Shown here: positions 24,944-34,441 of the stretch, piece after piece
Layout: the number at the start of each line of letters is the position of its first letter
How positions within the stretch are numbered: the first letter of the stretch is position 1
Assembly: GCF_020966775.1 (NCBI RefSeq)
Contig: NZ_JAJKFV010000029.1
Coordinates: 1,233,001-1,297,000, forward strand
DNA: 64,000 bases
Source of the DNA: Rhodopirellula halodulae
GTDB lineage: Bacteria; Planctomycetota; Planctomycetia; Pirellulales; Pirellulaceae
Direction: 5' to 3'
Made by a program: the position numbers and the translations under genes
The notes under the pieces: model-generated
The model's database searches: none
What the model saw: only the letters and a program-made list of their open reading frames with translations
What the model was told of the DNA's origin: nothing

Positions 24944-26602
24944 ATGACCGTACACGTCTTTGGTCACCGCAATCCGGATACGGATGCCATTTGCAGTGCT
25001 TTGGCCTACGCCGATTTTCTACGCCGAACCACGCGACCCGATGCGGTGGCGGCATGTTGTGGGCCGCCCAATGAACGAACCGAGTTCGCGCTTCGCAAAG
25101 CCAAGTTGGCGGCTCCTAAGATCATCATGGATGTTCGTCCGGAGCTCGAGGACATCTGCAATCGCGATGTGGTGGTGGCTCGAACCACGGACGTGTTCTA
25201 CGAAGTCTACGAACGCATGGACGAGCACGAGCTGCGCAGCATTCCCGTGCTCGATGAAAACGAGCAGCTGATTGGACTGGTCACGCTGTTGGATTTGCTG
25301 GAACTGGTTTTCCAGGGTGGCGTTGACCCACATCGTTCGCGCGAGGTGCGGACCAATCTCGATAAAGTCGTGTCGGTGCTGGGTGGTTCTTTCCAGCACG
25401 CGGTGGACTCTGATTTGAACGAGGACATGATCCTCACCGTCGGTGCGATGAGCGCGGGTGGTTTCTGTGAACGAATGAAACAGTTTCCTGCGGATCGCTT
25501 GTTGGTTGTCAGCGGCGACCGTCCAACGATTCAATTGCCCGCGTTGGAAATGGGGGTGCGTGGTTTGGTGGTGACCGGCGGCTACCAACTTTCCAGCGGT
25601 TTGATGGAGCTGGCTCGTGGCCGCGGTGTCACGGTGATCAACAGCCCATACGACACCGCGACAACGACCATGCGGATCAAAGCCGCGCAGTTGATCGAGG
25701 AAGTCATCAATCGCGAATTCATGGCGTTGTCAGGGAAGTTGCCCGTGGCCGCCGCGAAGCAACAAATTTATCGATCCGCACAGGCGATCTTCCCCGTTGT
25801 GGACAACCAAAAGCTGATTGGTGTGTTGAGCAAATCGGACATGGTTCACCCACCGCGGCCCCAACTCGTGTTGGTCGACCACAACGAATTAGGACAAGCG
25901 GTCGAAGGTGCGGAGGAAGCCGACATTGTCGAGGTGTTGGACCACCACCGGCTCGGTGGATCGCTGAAATCAACGGGGCCCATTCGTTTCATCATGGATC
26001 CTGTTGGTTCGACCTGCACGTTGGTCGCACGGATGTTTCGGCAGAACGATTTGGAGCCCACGCCGGGCATCGCTCTGTGCATGGCGTCGGGCATCATCAG
26101 CGATACCTTGTATCTGCGATCACCAACGACCACGGATGTCGACAAAGACCAGTTGGAGTGGTTGCAGAATTTCTGCGAAGTTGATTTGGCGGACTACGCC
26201 AATGAGTTCTTTGAAATCGGATCCGCGCTTCGATCGTGCACGCCAGACAAAGTGGTTCGCGAAGACTGCAAGCAGTTCGAAGAGAACGGACGCAAGTTCT
26301 CGATTTCGCAGATTGAAGAGATTGGCTTGGACCTGTTTTGGGAACGGCAAACAGAACTCAGTCAAGCGTTGGTGCGACTGTCGGAGGAAGAAGGTTTGGA
26401 GTTTTCCGCGTTGCTTGTTACGGACATCTCTAGCAATGGAAGTTTGCTTTTGATGAGTAGCGAACCCGAGGGCTGGGAAGAGATCAACTATCCCCAATTG
26501 GAAGACCGGCTCTACAAGTTGGAAAATGTCGTGAGCCGCAAGAAACAGTTGCTGCCGTTGATCAGCAGCCTATTGGAAAACTCACCCGCCCCTACCAGCT
26601 AG
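24944..26602 (+). CDS. ppaC: Manganese-dependent inorganic pyrophosphatase with CBS and DRTGG domains
   Basis: Family II pyrophosphatase hydrolysing PPi to phosphate. The DHH domain starts VFGHRNPDTDAICSALAYAD (metal ligands in HRNPDTD). A regulatory insert with a CBS motif (about 65-125), a DRTGG domain (about 170-250) and a second CBS motif follows; in known enzymes this insert binds adenine nucleotides and tunes activity. The core resumes with EVLDHHRLGG and the DHHA2 domain ends the protein. The 552 residues fit this class. The ATG at 24944 is used; an upstream in-frame TTG at 24842 adds unconserved sequence. Confidence 0.94.
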   Translation: MTVHVFGHRNPDTDAICSALAYADFLRRTTRPDAVAACCGPPNERTEFALRKAKLAAPKIIMDVRPELEDICNRDVVVARTTDVFYEVYERMDEHELRSIPVLDENEQLIGLVTLLDLLELVFQGGVDPHRSREVRTNLDKVVSVLGGSFQHAVDSDLNEDMILTVGAMSAGGFCERMKQFPADRLLVVSGDRPTIQLPALEMGVRGLVVTGGYQLSSGLMELARGRGVTVINSPYDTATTTMRIKAAQLIEEVINREFMALSGKLPVAAAKQQIYRSAQAIFPVVDNQKLIGVLSKSDMVHPPRPQLVLVDHNELGQAVEGAEEADIVEVLDHHRLGGSLKSTGPIRFIMDPVGSTCTLVARMFRQNDLEPTPGIALCMASGIISDTLYLRSPTTTDVDKDQLEWLQNFCEVDLADYANEFFEIGSALRSCTPDKVVREDCKQFEENGRKFSISQIEEIGLDLFWERQTELSQALVRLSEEEGLEFSALLVTDISSNGSLLLMSSEPEGWEEINYPQLEDRLYKLENVVSRKKQLLPLISSLLENSPAPTS

Positions 26603-26677
26603 TCGTTGTGGAGCATGAGTTTCGCTTGGCGGATGATCGTGGATGGCTCGTGACCGATGAACGAATGAGGTTTTTGG

Positions 26678-27463
26678 ATGCCCCGTTGGCCTGGATGGAA
26701 GCAGTTTGATTTGTCGGGCCGAAGGGCTTTGGTCACCGGCGGATCCAAAGGGTTGGGCGAAGCGATGGCGGCGGGTCTAGCGTCCGCCGGCGCCGACGTG
26801 TGTTTGGTGAGTCGCCATGCCGACGAAGCTCAACAAGCTGCAGCAACGATTCGTGATGAATATTCGGTGCAGGCCATGGGCATCGCCGCAGATGTCACCG
26901 TCGAAAGCGAAGTCGTTCGTATGTTCAACGAATGCCGACAGCGGTTCTCGGGGTTGGACATTCTGATCAACAGTGCGGGCATCAACCTGCGAGGTTCGAT
27001 CGACGAATTGACGTTGGAAGAGTTCCGACGAGTGCAAGCCACCAACGTCGATGGCATGTGGTTGTGCTGCAAGCATGCGTCCGCCTTGATGAAGGAAACC
27101 GCCAACGGTCATGGCCGCATCATCAATTTGGCGAGCACGCTGGGGTTGGTGGGACTGGCCAACCGAACGCCGTATGCGTCCAGCAAAGGTGCGGTCGTGC
27201 AATTGACTCGTGCGTTGGCATTGGAACTTGCGTCCCATCAAATCACCGTCAATGCGATTTGTCCGGGACCATTTTTGACGCCCATGAATGTTCCGATCGC
27301 CGACAGCGAAGAGGCCAAACGCTTCATCGTTGGTGCCACCGCTTTGGAACGTTGGGGAGAGTTGCCCGAGATCCAAGGGCCTGCGATTTTCCTGGCCAGT
27401 GATGCTTCCAGTTACATGACCGGAAGCATGCTGACCGTGGATGGTGGTTGGACGGCACGCTAG
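26678..27463 (+). CDS. Short-chain dehydrogenase/reductase (classical SDR)
   Basis: NAD(P)-dependent oxidoreductase of 261 residues. The cofactor motif is TGGSKGLGEAM, with a basic SRHADE after strand 2 that suggests NADP or mixed preference. NSAG, the catalytic Ser in NLASTLGLVG, and Tyr/Lys in YASSKG are all present; the C-terminus ends ASSYMTGSMLTVDGGW, typical of gluconate 5-dehydrogenase and FabG-like SDRs. The substrate is unknown. ATGAGG lies 8 bases upstream of the ATG. The gene converges on the TolC-like gene with a 14-bp gap and no terminator visible. Confidence 0.9.
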   Translation: MPRWPGWKQFDLSGRRALVTGGSKGLGEAMAAGLASAGADVCLVSRHADEAQQAAATIRDEYSVQAMGIAADVTVESEVVRMFNECRQRFSGLDILINSAGINLRGSIDELTLEEFRRVQATNVDGMWLCCKHASALMKETANGHGRIINLASTLGLVGLANRTPYASSKGAVVQLTRALALELASHQITVNAICPGPFLTPMNVPIADSEEAKRFIVGATALERWGELPEIQGPAIFLASDASSYMTGSMLTVDGGWTAR

Positions 27464-27477
27464 CTGTTGTGGGAACG

Positions 27478-29397
27478 TCACTCGCAATGGGAGTGAACAC
27501 CGATGTCTCGCAGCAACGTGCCCATCGCCCGGCTAACTTGGACGAGCGACACGCTGTAGTTGGATTGGTCCAAATGAAGTTGTCGCTGAGCCTGCAAACG
27601 TTGTTCGGCCGCGTCCACCAAGAATTCAAGCTGGATCTTTCCCGCATCGTACAGAGCTCGCGAAGATGCAAGACGTTCATCGTTTGCCTTCGCGCGAGCA
27701 ATGGAGTGCTGCAGAGCGTTGTAGCTCGATGCAACGTTTGAGATGGCGTCGTGAACTTCGTAGACGACCGCGTGTTGCTGTTCTTCCAGGATGGTGCGTT
27801 CGCGTTGCAGTTGCAGCATTGCATTTCGTACGCCCGCTTTGGCTTGGCGACGTAGCGGTGAGACACCCATCTCGACACCAAATTCCCATTCGGTGTGGTC
27901 CAGTGAGAAGAAGTCGTCAGCGGCACTAGCGAAACGAGGGCCTTCACCGGTGAGGTGATCGCCGAAACCACGGATTCTCGCCCGGCCGATCATGTCCAGT
28001 TGTGGCAGCAAGAAGTTCTTGGCTGCGATGACTTCCAAGTTGCGTTGTTGAACCTCCAGCCGTTGACGTTTCAGTTCGGTTCGATGTTGCATCGCGCGAG
28101 ACGTGCTCTCGTCCAATGGAAATGCGAATGGAGCATTGGTGGCCAGATCTGCGGGACGTAGACGACGGCCGTCCGACATCGGCAAACCCATCAAACGACG
28201 CAGGGCTCGTTCGGCTTGCAGGATTCCCGGTTCGTTGACACTGCCGTGCAAAGCCAAGTCCAGTTCACGCTGATAGCGAAGGTACTGAGATCGCGTTTGC
28301 GCTTCCTTGTATGCCTCGCCACCCAACAAGCCAGTTTGCTTTTTTGATTGAACGGTTTGCCAGATTTGATAGGCAACGTCTCGTGCTTCACGAATGCTGT
28401 CGTGGGATTGATAGAGCCGGTGAAGTTGCCAGTACGCCGTGTAGAGTTCCAGAAAGTAATCACGCAACTGAATCTCAAAGTCGGATTGGCTGATCTGGTG
28501 ATTGATCCTGGCGATCCAAATTCCATTGGAGAAATTCAGGCCGGGGCGAGCGTCCGGCCCAGCAATGAGATTGAAAGATCGACCCGCGCCTCGCATCAAT
28601 GGTTGGCGGACTCCCATCTCAAGCTGCGTTTCCCAGTAGCTGGGAAAAGAGTTGCCAGCACGGTTGTTGCTGTCGTACAGATGCAGCGAACGAACGTCCC
28701 ACTGGGTGCCGAGTGTTGTTCTTTTGCGCCATCCCGATTCGAATTGGGCGTAGTCTTGGACCAATTCTTGGACTTGCCCGCCGAGAGTCGCATTGTTGAA
28801 AACGCGGTCGTTGTTTTGAGTGGTCAACGATGCATTGAGTTGGCTATCGAAAGCAGCCAAAGCTGCTTGTGGACCGAACTGGGGATCGGTGGCTTGGATC
28901 GAAGGGTCCAAGTCAGTGCTCACGGATTGCGGCGATGACAGCACGCGAACGCCGAGCGAGCGAATGACGGAGCTGTTTTGAAGAGCCACCTCGACCATTA
29001 CCGCTTCCGTGAGGTCCCATGCTTGGTCCGTCCCGTCCTTCAAAGCGTGTTGGACGCCAGATGTAGCGAGGGTCTGTGGCGCAGGTAGGTCGTCACTGAA
29101 CGATTTGGTTTGAGCGGAAACCAATTCAAGCAATCGCTGTGTGTCTCGTTTTCCCGACGCAGGGTTGTGAAATGATTTTTGGGCGACGGGAGTGCCCAGC
29201 GAAGCGGCGGAAAGGTTTTCTGTTCCAATCACGCTCGACGCTGCTGTCGAACCCGCGGCCGAATCGAGGACGGGCTTGGATCTGCATCCCAGTGCCAAGA
29301 AAATCAACGTCACGATCAAGGCCGATAGCACGAATTCCCCAGCGTCGATGATTCGACGCGGTGCTCGGTCGTGACAGGCGGGCCTGGATTTGGGCAT
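27478..29397 (-). CDS. TolC-family outer-membrane efflux lipoprotein
   Basis: Outer-membrane factor forming the exit duct of tripartite efflux or type I secretion systems. A lipobox (LIFLALGC, Cys about residue 38) shows lipidation. Two helical-hairpin repeats follow, with long heptad-like stretches such as RAMQHRTELKRQRLEVQQRN and SYNALQHSIARAKANDERLA. The frame is open to an ATG at 29544, but the added 49 residues have no signal character and would leave no promoter room for the divergent gene, so I chose ATG 29397. No adaptor or pump gene is adjacent; a MacAB-like operon lies about 32 kb away. Confidence 0.82.
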   Translation of the reverse strand: MPKSRPACHDRAPRRIIDAGEFVLSALIVTLIFLALGCRSKPVLDSAAGSTAASSVIGTENLSAASLGTPVAQKSFHNPASGKRDTQRLLELVSAQTKSFSDDLPAPQTLATSGVQHALKDGTDQAWDLTEAVMVEVALQNSSVIRSLGVRVLSSPQSVSTDLDPSIQATDPQFGPQAALAAFDSQLNASLTTQNNDRVFNNATLGGQVQELVQDYAQFESGWRKRTTLGTQWDVRSLHLYDSNNRAGNSFPSYWETQLEMGVRQPLMRGAGRSFNLIAGPDARPGLNFSNGIWIARINHQISQSDFEIQLRDYFLELYTAYWQLHRLYQSHDSIREARDVAYQIWQTVQSKKQTGLLGGEAYKEAQTRSQYLRYQRELDLALHGSVNEPGILQAERALRRLMGLPMSDGRRLRPADLATNAPFAFPLDESTSRAMQHRTELKRQRLEVQQRNLEVIAAKNFLLPQLDMIGRARIRGFGDHLTGEGPRFASAADDFFSLDHTEWEFGVEMGVSPLRRQAKAGVRNAMLQLQRERTILEEQQHAVVYEVHDAISNVASSYNALQHSIARAKANDERLASSRALYDAGKIQLEFLVDAAEQRLQAQRQLHLDQSNYSVSLVQVSRAMGTLLRDIGVHSHCE

Positions 29398-29552
29398 GCG
29401 TGGACAGACGGTGGCGAAGTCGACAAACTTGAGCGTGGACGGAAACGACGCACATCGATCTTTATCGTCGGGTGGTTCTCGGGAAGGCACATTGACGTCC
29501 TGGGCAGGTTCATCCGTCACGATCGTTGGTACCCCTTTCATCAAGGAAATTC

Positions 29553-32500
29553 ATGGAATCCTCGGCTCGTTCCGTCTCGATGGGATCGTTGGTTGTTTCG
29601 ACGCTTCGACACCGTCAAGCTGTGACGTTGGCGGTTGCTCTCGGTGTTGCAACAGCGACCGCGGTGATCACCGGAGCGTTGCTGGTGGGCGACTCCATGC
29701 GAGGAAGCCTGCGGTCATTGACGGTGGAACGGTTGGGGCGGATCGAATCGATTGTCTCACCGGGGGCGTTCTTTCCGATTGATCAAGTGACTTTGGATGG
29801 GCAGACCATCACCGTTTCAGCCAATGAAGATTCGGAAGCGAATCCAGGTGCGTTCACCTCCACGCCGGTGATCCTGTTTCCAGGTGGAAGCGTGGAAGCG
29901 GAGGTCGATTCAGACAACAGGCAGCGACGGATCGGTGGCGTTCAGATCCTTGGAATCGAGGATGCGTTTTGGGACTTGGATGTCACCGGAATCCGGCCGG
30001 AGGCTTCGCCAGGTGATCAAAGCGTGGTGTTGAACCAGGCCGCGGCGGATGAATTGCGAGTCGCGGTTGGTGACCAAGTCACGCTGCGATTGCCGGTCGA
30101 AGGAGCAGTGCCCGCGGACAGTCCCCTGGGACGTCGTGAAATTCAAAGCGAGGGTTTGCCTCGGATGAAAGTCGCGGCCATCGTGGCGGACGCCGGATTG
30201 GGACGGTTCTCACTGTCGCCCAATCAAGCCGCACCCAAGACCGTGTTTGCATCTCGAGAGGTGATTGCCGAGGTCCTGGACCGAGAAGGCCAGGCCAACG
30301 CAATTTTGGATTCGCGAAAACTTGATGCGGAATCGGTGGATTGGTCGCTGGAGGCTTTGGGATGGAACCTGCAAACCATTGAGCGAGGTGAGAATGCTGA
30401 TGGCCAGCCGGTGATCCACTACCTGTCTTTGACAAGCGAGAACCTGTTGTTGCCGACGGATGCCGTGCGTTCCATCCAAAACGTGCTGCCAAGAGATACC
30501 GTCACGCCCATCATGACCTATCTGGCGAATGCCATCGAATTCATTGATCCGGAATCGGGCGAAGTCCTGGTGAATGACCAGCATCACTCGGTGCCCTACA
30601 GCACGTTGTCAGCATTGGATTCAGGACCGACGCTGGCACTGGACTACTCCATCAAAGATGTGGCATCAATGTCCAGTGAATCCAGCGGCGACGAGGATCG
30701 CGTGCCGATCGTCATCAACGATTGGACGGCGGATCGTTTGGGGGCCAAACCAGGCGATTCCGTTCGAGTGTTCTTCTATGAACCAGAAGTCGAAAACGGT
30801 CGTGAGGTGGAACGTTCGTTTGATGCAACGATCACCCAGGTGGTTCCTGTGACCATCCCGTCGAAGCCATACCGGCGAAATCGAGAAGCGGTGTTTGATG
30901 AATCAATCACTCCTTACAACGATCCAAACTTGACACCTGATGTTCCTGGTGTGACTGACCAGGCCTCCATTGGTGATTGGGATCTGCCCTTTCAATTGGA
31001 ACGAGACATCGATCGAGAGGATGACCAGTATTGGAATGAACAACGGCTAACGCCCAAAGCGTTCGTTCCGTTGGCGGTGGGGCAAAAGCAATTCGGAAGT
31101 CGTTTCGGGGAGACGACAGGTTTGCGTCTGGATCCAAAGCTTGCGAGCGATATGCCCGGGCTGCGTGCCGACATCTTGGAAGCGACGCGAACGGTTCAAG
31201 CGGAACTGGGATGGACACCTCGGTTGATCCAAGCCGAGCAACTCGCTGCGTCGAAAGGAACGACACCGTTTGATGGATTGTTCCTGGCGTTGTCGTTCTT
31301 TGTGATTCTTGCGGCGGTGATGTTGATTGCGTTGTTGCTGCGTTTGGGCGTGCTGCAACGCTTGAGTGAATTCGGAACTTTGCTCGCGATCGGTTTCACT
31401 CCCGGACGTGTGATGCGATTGGCACTGAGCGAAACCGCGGTGACCGCTGCGATCGGAACTCTGTTGGGAATTTTGGGTGGCGTTGCCTACGCTTGGGGTG
31501 TGTTGTGGGCGCTCCGCTCATGGTGGGTGGGTGCGGTGACGGTTCCCTTTTTGCAATTCCATGCCACGCCGCTTTCCATTGGGCTGGGCGGCGTGTTGGG
31601 ATGGTTGGTCTGCATGATGACCGCTGTTTGGACGTTGCGTTTCTTGCTCAAGCTCAACCCATCATCGTTGGTGGGAGGGCGAATCACCGATACCACATCG
31701 GCAATGGGTAAACGCGTCAAACCGTCGACAAATGGCACCGGAAGCCGAGTCCAGATGATTGCTTGGGCGTTGGTGATATTGGCTGTGGTCGCTGCCATTG
31801 CGGGAGCGATGGGAGGCGGTCAACAAGCGGCGGGTGGATTCGTTGCCGCGGGCATGTTGTTGTTGATTGCGATGTTGATCGGTGTGCACCAATTCATCCG
31901 TCGCAAGCGAACCGCATCGACGTCAGAGACAAACGCCGGCGAGGTCAATTTGGCCAGTCGCACGTTGAACGGGTTGGCTGCGGCGAATGCAAGACGCAGC
32001 CCTTTGCGAAGCACACTGGCGATTGGTTTGGTGGCGACGGCGGCTTTCTTGATTCTTTCCATCAGTGTGTTTCGATTGTCGCCCACACGAGAGGGAACCG
32101 GCGGATTCGATTTGATTGGCCAGACCGCACAGCCCTTGCACCAAGATTTGCGTGCCGAAGACATTCGGTCGGAGTTGCTTGGGCGTGATGCGGATCTGCT
32201 CGCGGAAGCAGCCGTTCGGGTCGTTCCGTTTCGAATGAAGAGTGGCGATGACGCGAGTTGCAACAACCTTTACCAAGCCATGCGTCCGACGGTGATTGGA
32301 TTGTCGCCCGACGATTCGCTCGACGGTTTTGGTTGGGCCGGGATGGCTGGCGAAACGGCCGAGGCGACGTGGCAGATGTTGGACGTTCCCGCATCCGGAA
32401 CGGCTGATGACCCGGTGCCCGTTGTGATCGACCAGAACACCGCTATGTGGAGTCTGCAGATGCGCAGCGGGATTGGTGAAGTGAAAGCGTTCACCTACGA

Positions 32501-33200
32501 CGCCGATCCGATTCATTTCCGCGTGGTGGGCTTGCTAGCTGGGTCCGTGCTACAGGGCAAGTTGATCGTCGGCGAGCAGGCATTTGAAAACGTGTTCCCT
32601 CGTTCGACAGGCTATCAATATTTCTTGTTCGCAATTGGCGGCGATCAGCAGAATGCTGACACTGTTTCCACAATGAACGATGCTCAGGACATCGAGACGA
32701 TCGATCAGGTCAGCGAAGTCTTGGAGTCTCGGTTGGTGGATGCTGGGATGGATGTGCAACGCGCTGATCGAGTGTTGGAAGGATTGCTGGCGGTTCAAAA
32801 CACCTACCTTCGAACCTTTCAAAGTTTAGGGGCGTTGGGGTTGTTGCTGGGGACCATTGGGTTGGCCGTCGCCCAACTGCGGAGCGTGCTGGAACGTCGC
32901 GGAGAACTGGCCGTGATGCGAGCGGTTGGGTTCTCGCGCCAGCGGTTGGCCGCGTTGGTTTTGGGCGAGAACACTTTTTTGTTGGCACTTGGGATCGGTT
33001 GCGGAGCGGTCACGGCTCTGTTGGCCGTGTTGCCTTACGCTTGGCTGTCGGGAACCCAAATGCCGATTCTTGAGCCACTTGGCATCTTGATCGTGATCTT
33101 CGCGTTTGGGACCCTGGCCGGATTGGTGGCTGTTCGGAAAGTCTTGACGCTACCGTTGGTGGAATCGTTGAGAGCCGAGAATGCAGTTGCTGACGTTTGA
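29553..33200 (+). CDS. Large FtsX-like ABC transporter permease
   Basis: Integral membrane protein of 1215 residues with the layout of duplicated FtsX/MacB permeases. An N-terminal helix (about 20-42) is followed by a big extracytoplasmic region (about 45-575), a first FtsX unit (FLALSFFVILAAVMLIALLL and following helices, containing FGTLLAIGFTPGRV), central helices, a second extracytoplasmic region and a C-terminal FtsX unit (RGELAVMRAVGFSRQRLAAL). Such proteins export lipoproteins or peptides or act as mechanotransmitters. The ATG at 29553 has an AAGGAA site. No ATPase gene is adjacent, so it must borrow one. It overlaps the next gene by 20 bp. Confidence 0.88.
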   Translation: MESSARSVSMGSLVVSTLRHRQAVTLAVALGVATATAVITGALLVGDSMRGSLRSLTVERLGRIESIVSPGAFFPIDQVTLDGQTITVSANEDSEANPGAFTSTPVILFPGGSVEAEVDSDNRQRRIGGVQILGIEDAFWDLDVTGIRPEASPGDQSVVLNQAAADELRVAVGDQVTLRLPVEGAVPADSPLGRREIQSEGLPRMKVAAIVADAGLGRFSLSPNQAAPKTVFASREVIAEVLDREGQANAILDSRKLDAESVDWSLEALGWNLQTIERGENADGQPVIHYLSLTSENLLLPTDAVRSIQNVLPRDTVTPIMTYLANAIEFIDPESGEVLVNDQHHSVPYSTLSALDSGPTLALDYSIKDVASMSSESSGDEDRVPIVINDWTADRLGAKPGDSVRVFFYEPEVENGREVERSFDATITQVVPVTIPSKPYRRNREAVFDESITPYNDPNLTPDVPGVTDQASIGDWDLPFQLERDIDREDDQYWNEQRLTPKAFVPLAVGQKQFGSRFGETTGLRLDPKLASDMPGLRADILEATRTVQAELGWTPRLIQAEQLAASKGTTPFDGLFLALSFFVILAAVMLIALLLRLGVLQRLSEFGTLLAIGFTPGRVMRLALSETAVTAAIGTLLGILGGVAYAWGVLWALRSWWVGAVTVPFLQFHATPLSIGLGGVLGWLVCMMTAVWTLRFLLKLNPSSLVGGRITDTTSAMGKRVKPSTNGTGSRVQMIAWALVILAVVAAIAGAMGGGQQAAGGFVAAGMLLLIAMLIGVHQFIRRKRTASTSETNAGEVNLASRTLNGLAAANARRSPLRSTLAIGLVATAAFLILSISVFRLSPTREGTGGFDLIGQTAQPLHQDLRAEDIRSELLGRDADLLAEAAVRVVPFRMKSGDDASCNNLYQAMRPTVIGLSPDDSLDGFGWAGMAGETAEATWQMLDVPASGTADDPVPVVIDQNTAMWSLQMRSGIGEVKAFTYDADPIHFRVVGLLAGSVLQGKLIVGEQAFENVFPRSTGYQYFLFAIGGDQQNADTVSTMNDAQDIETIDQVSEVLESRLVDAGMDVQRADRVLEGLLAVQNTYLRTFQSLGALGLLLGTIGLAVAQLRSVLERRGELAVMRAVGFSRQRLAALVLGENTFLLALGIGCGAVTALLAVLPYAWLSGTQMPILEPLGILIVIFAFGTLAGLVAVRKVLTLPLVESLRAENAVADV

Positions 33201-33993
33201 TCAAGCCGGAGACCGACCGCGGATCAGTGAACCCACAGAGAGTGCCAATCAGGCAGCCAGCGATCTGCTAGCTAAAAGGCAACTGGCTCGGGATGAAGCG
33301 ATGCTGCAGTGGGCGGATCAAGTGGTTGCGGAAGACAGCGACACTGGGTTGGAGACGGAGACACTGAGGGTTTGGAGCTTTGAGCGTCCGACGGTTGTCT
33401 TGGGGCGAAGCTCCAAAATCGATGAAGAAGTCAACCGGAGTTGGTGTCAGCAGAACGAAGTGCCAGTGCTGAGACGTTGCACCGGTGGTGCCTCGGTCGT
33501 CGGAGGTCCCGGGTGTTGGATGTACAGCGTCGTGCTTCGTTTGCTCGACGAAACTTCCATCCGCAAAGTCGATGTCGCGCACGACTACGTGATGACTCGC
33601 GTGTTGGCGGCGGTCAGAAAACAATTGCCAGAAGCGGAGCGGCAAGGCATTTGTGATCTGACGTATCAGAATCGCAAGTTTTCAGGGAATAGTTTGCGAG
33701 TGGCACGGCATCACCTGCTCTACCACGGCACGTTGCTCATGGGAGCCGATTTGGATTTGATTCAAACTTGCTTGGAATACGCACCACGGCAACCCGAGTA
33801 TCGGGCCAAGCGAGACCACCGCGATTTTGTTGGCAACATTGAGTTGGACATTGGCCGGTGGACTCAGGATCTGGCACAACAATTCGCGGCCGATACGCGA
33901 GGGGATCACAGTGTGGAGCACTCAGTTGAAAACGTTGCCAACGAGTTGTTGCAAACCAGATACTCGGATCCACAGTGGCACGTGCGACGTTGA
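33181..33993 (+). CDS. Lipoate--protein ligase A family protein
   Basis: Biotin/lipoate ligase-fold protein of 270 residues, expected to attach lipoate or octanoate to lipoyl domains. Family motifs: RDEAMLQWA, FERPTVVLGRSSK, the RRCTGGASVVGGPG loop (RRxTGG in lipoate ligases), the Lys in NRKFSGNSLRVAR and YHGTLLMGADL. The adenylation loop is a variant: GASVVGGPG replaces the GGxVYHDxGN form of classic LplA, so a transferase-only (LipL/LipM-like) role is possible. The ATG lies inside the 3' end of the FtsX-like gene; no lipoyl-protein gene is close by. Confidence 0.82.
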   Translation: MQLLTFDQAGDRPRISEPTESANQAASDLLAKRQLARDEAMLQWADQVVAEDSDTGLETETLRVWSFERPTVVLGRSSKIDEEVNRSWCQQNEVPVLRRCTGGASVVGGPGCWMYSVVLRLLDETSIRKVDVAHDYVMTRVLAAVRKQLPEAERQGICDLTYQNRKFSGNSLRVARHHLLYHGTLLMGADLDLIQTCLEYAPRQPEYRAKRDHRDFVGNIELDIGRWTQDLAQQFAADTRGDHSVEHSVENVANELLQTRYSDPQWHVRR

Positions 33994-34131
33994 AAATAGG
34001 TAAGCAAGCGGGGCGGATTCTCTGTGGAAAGACTGTTTCAGTTTGCCGGGCGTTGCCATTGCCAGGGCGTTGCAATCGGTTATCTTTACGAGACGATCCG
34101 CTCAATTTTTTGTTGCTGTTGCACCCTTTCG

Positions 34132-34138
34132 TGAAAGG
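34132..34138 (+). promoter_or_regulatory. Shine-Dalgarno deciding the alpha-CTD protein start
   Basis: GAAAGGA lies 6 bases before the ATG at 34145 and supports that start over the open frame reaching back to 34043. Confidence 0.5.
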
Positions 34139-34144
34139 ATTCTC

Positions 34145-34423
34145 ATGAAGACTCGCATTCCACTGAGCAAGGCTGAGGAAGAAGCCCGACTACGCCGCGA
34201 GCGTCTCGATCTGAGCATTGCGGAGATGGGTCTGACCGTTCGCACGACGAACTGTTTAGAAGAGACCGGCATTTTGACCGTCCGCGATTTGCTCAATGCA
34301 ACGCCGCGTCGTTTGCTGAAGATCAGTAACTTCGGCGAGAAGACTTTGGAAGAAGTTTACGATGCGTTGGAGCAACTCGGTTTCTATCGTCCCGGGCGTC
34401 AGCCTGTGTCGACCGACAACTAA
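34145..34423 (+). CDS. Free-standing RNA polymerase alpha C-terminal domain-like protein
   Basis: 92 residues that match only the C-terminal domain of RpoA: LSIAEMGLTVRTTNCLEETG, ILTVRDLLNATPRRLLKIS and NFGEKTLEEVYDALEQLGF, i.e. the two helix-hairpin-helix elements that bind UP-element DNA and activators. There is no N-terminal dimerisation domain and no ribosomal-protein operon context, so this is not rpoA. It may bind DNA alone or compete with the polymerase alpha-CTD. A GAAAGGA site sets the ATG at 34145. The next gene follows after 18 bp on the same strand and is likely co-transcribed. Confidence 0.85.
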   Translation: MKTRIPLSKAEEEARLRRERLDLSIAEMGLTVRTTNCLEETGILTVRDLLNATPRRLLKISNFGEKTLEEVYDALEQLGFYRPGRQPVSTDN

Positions 34424-34441
34424 TCGTATCGGCAGTCTTAC

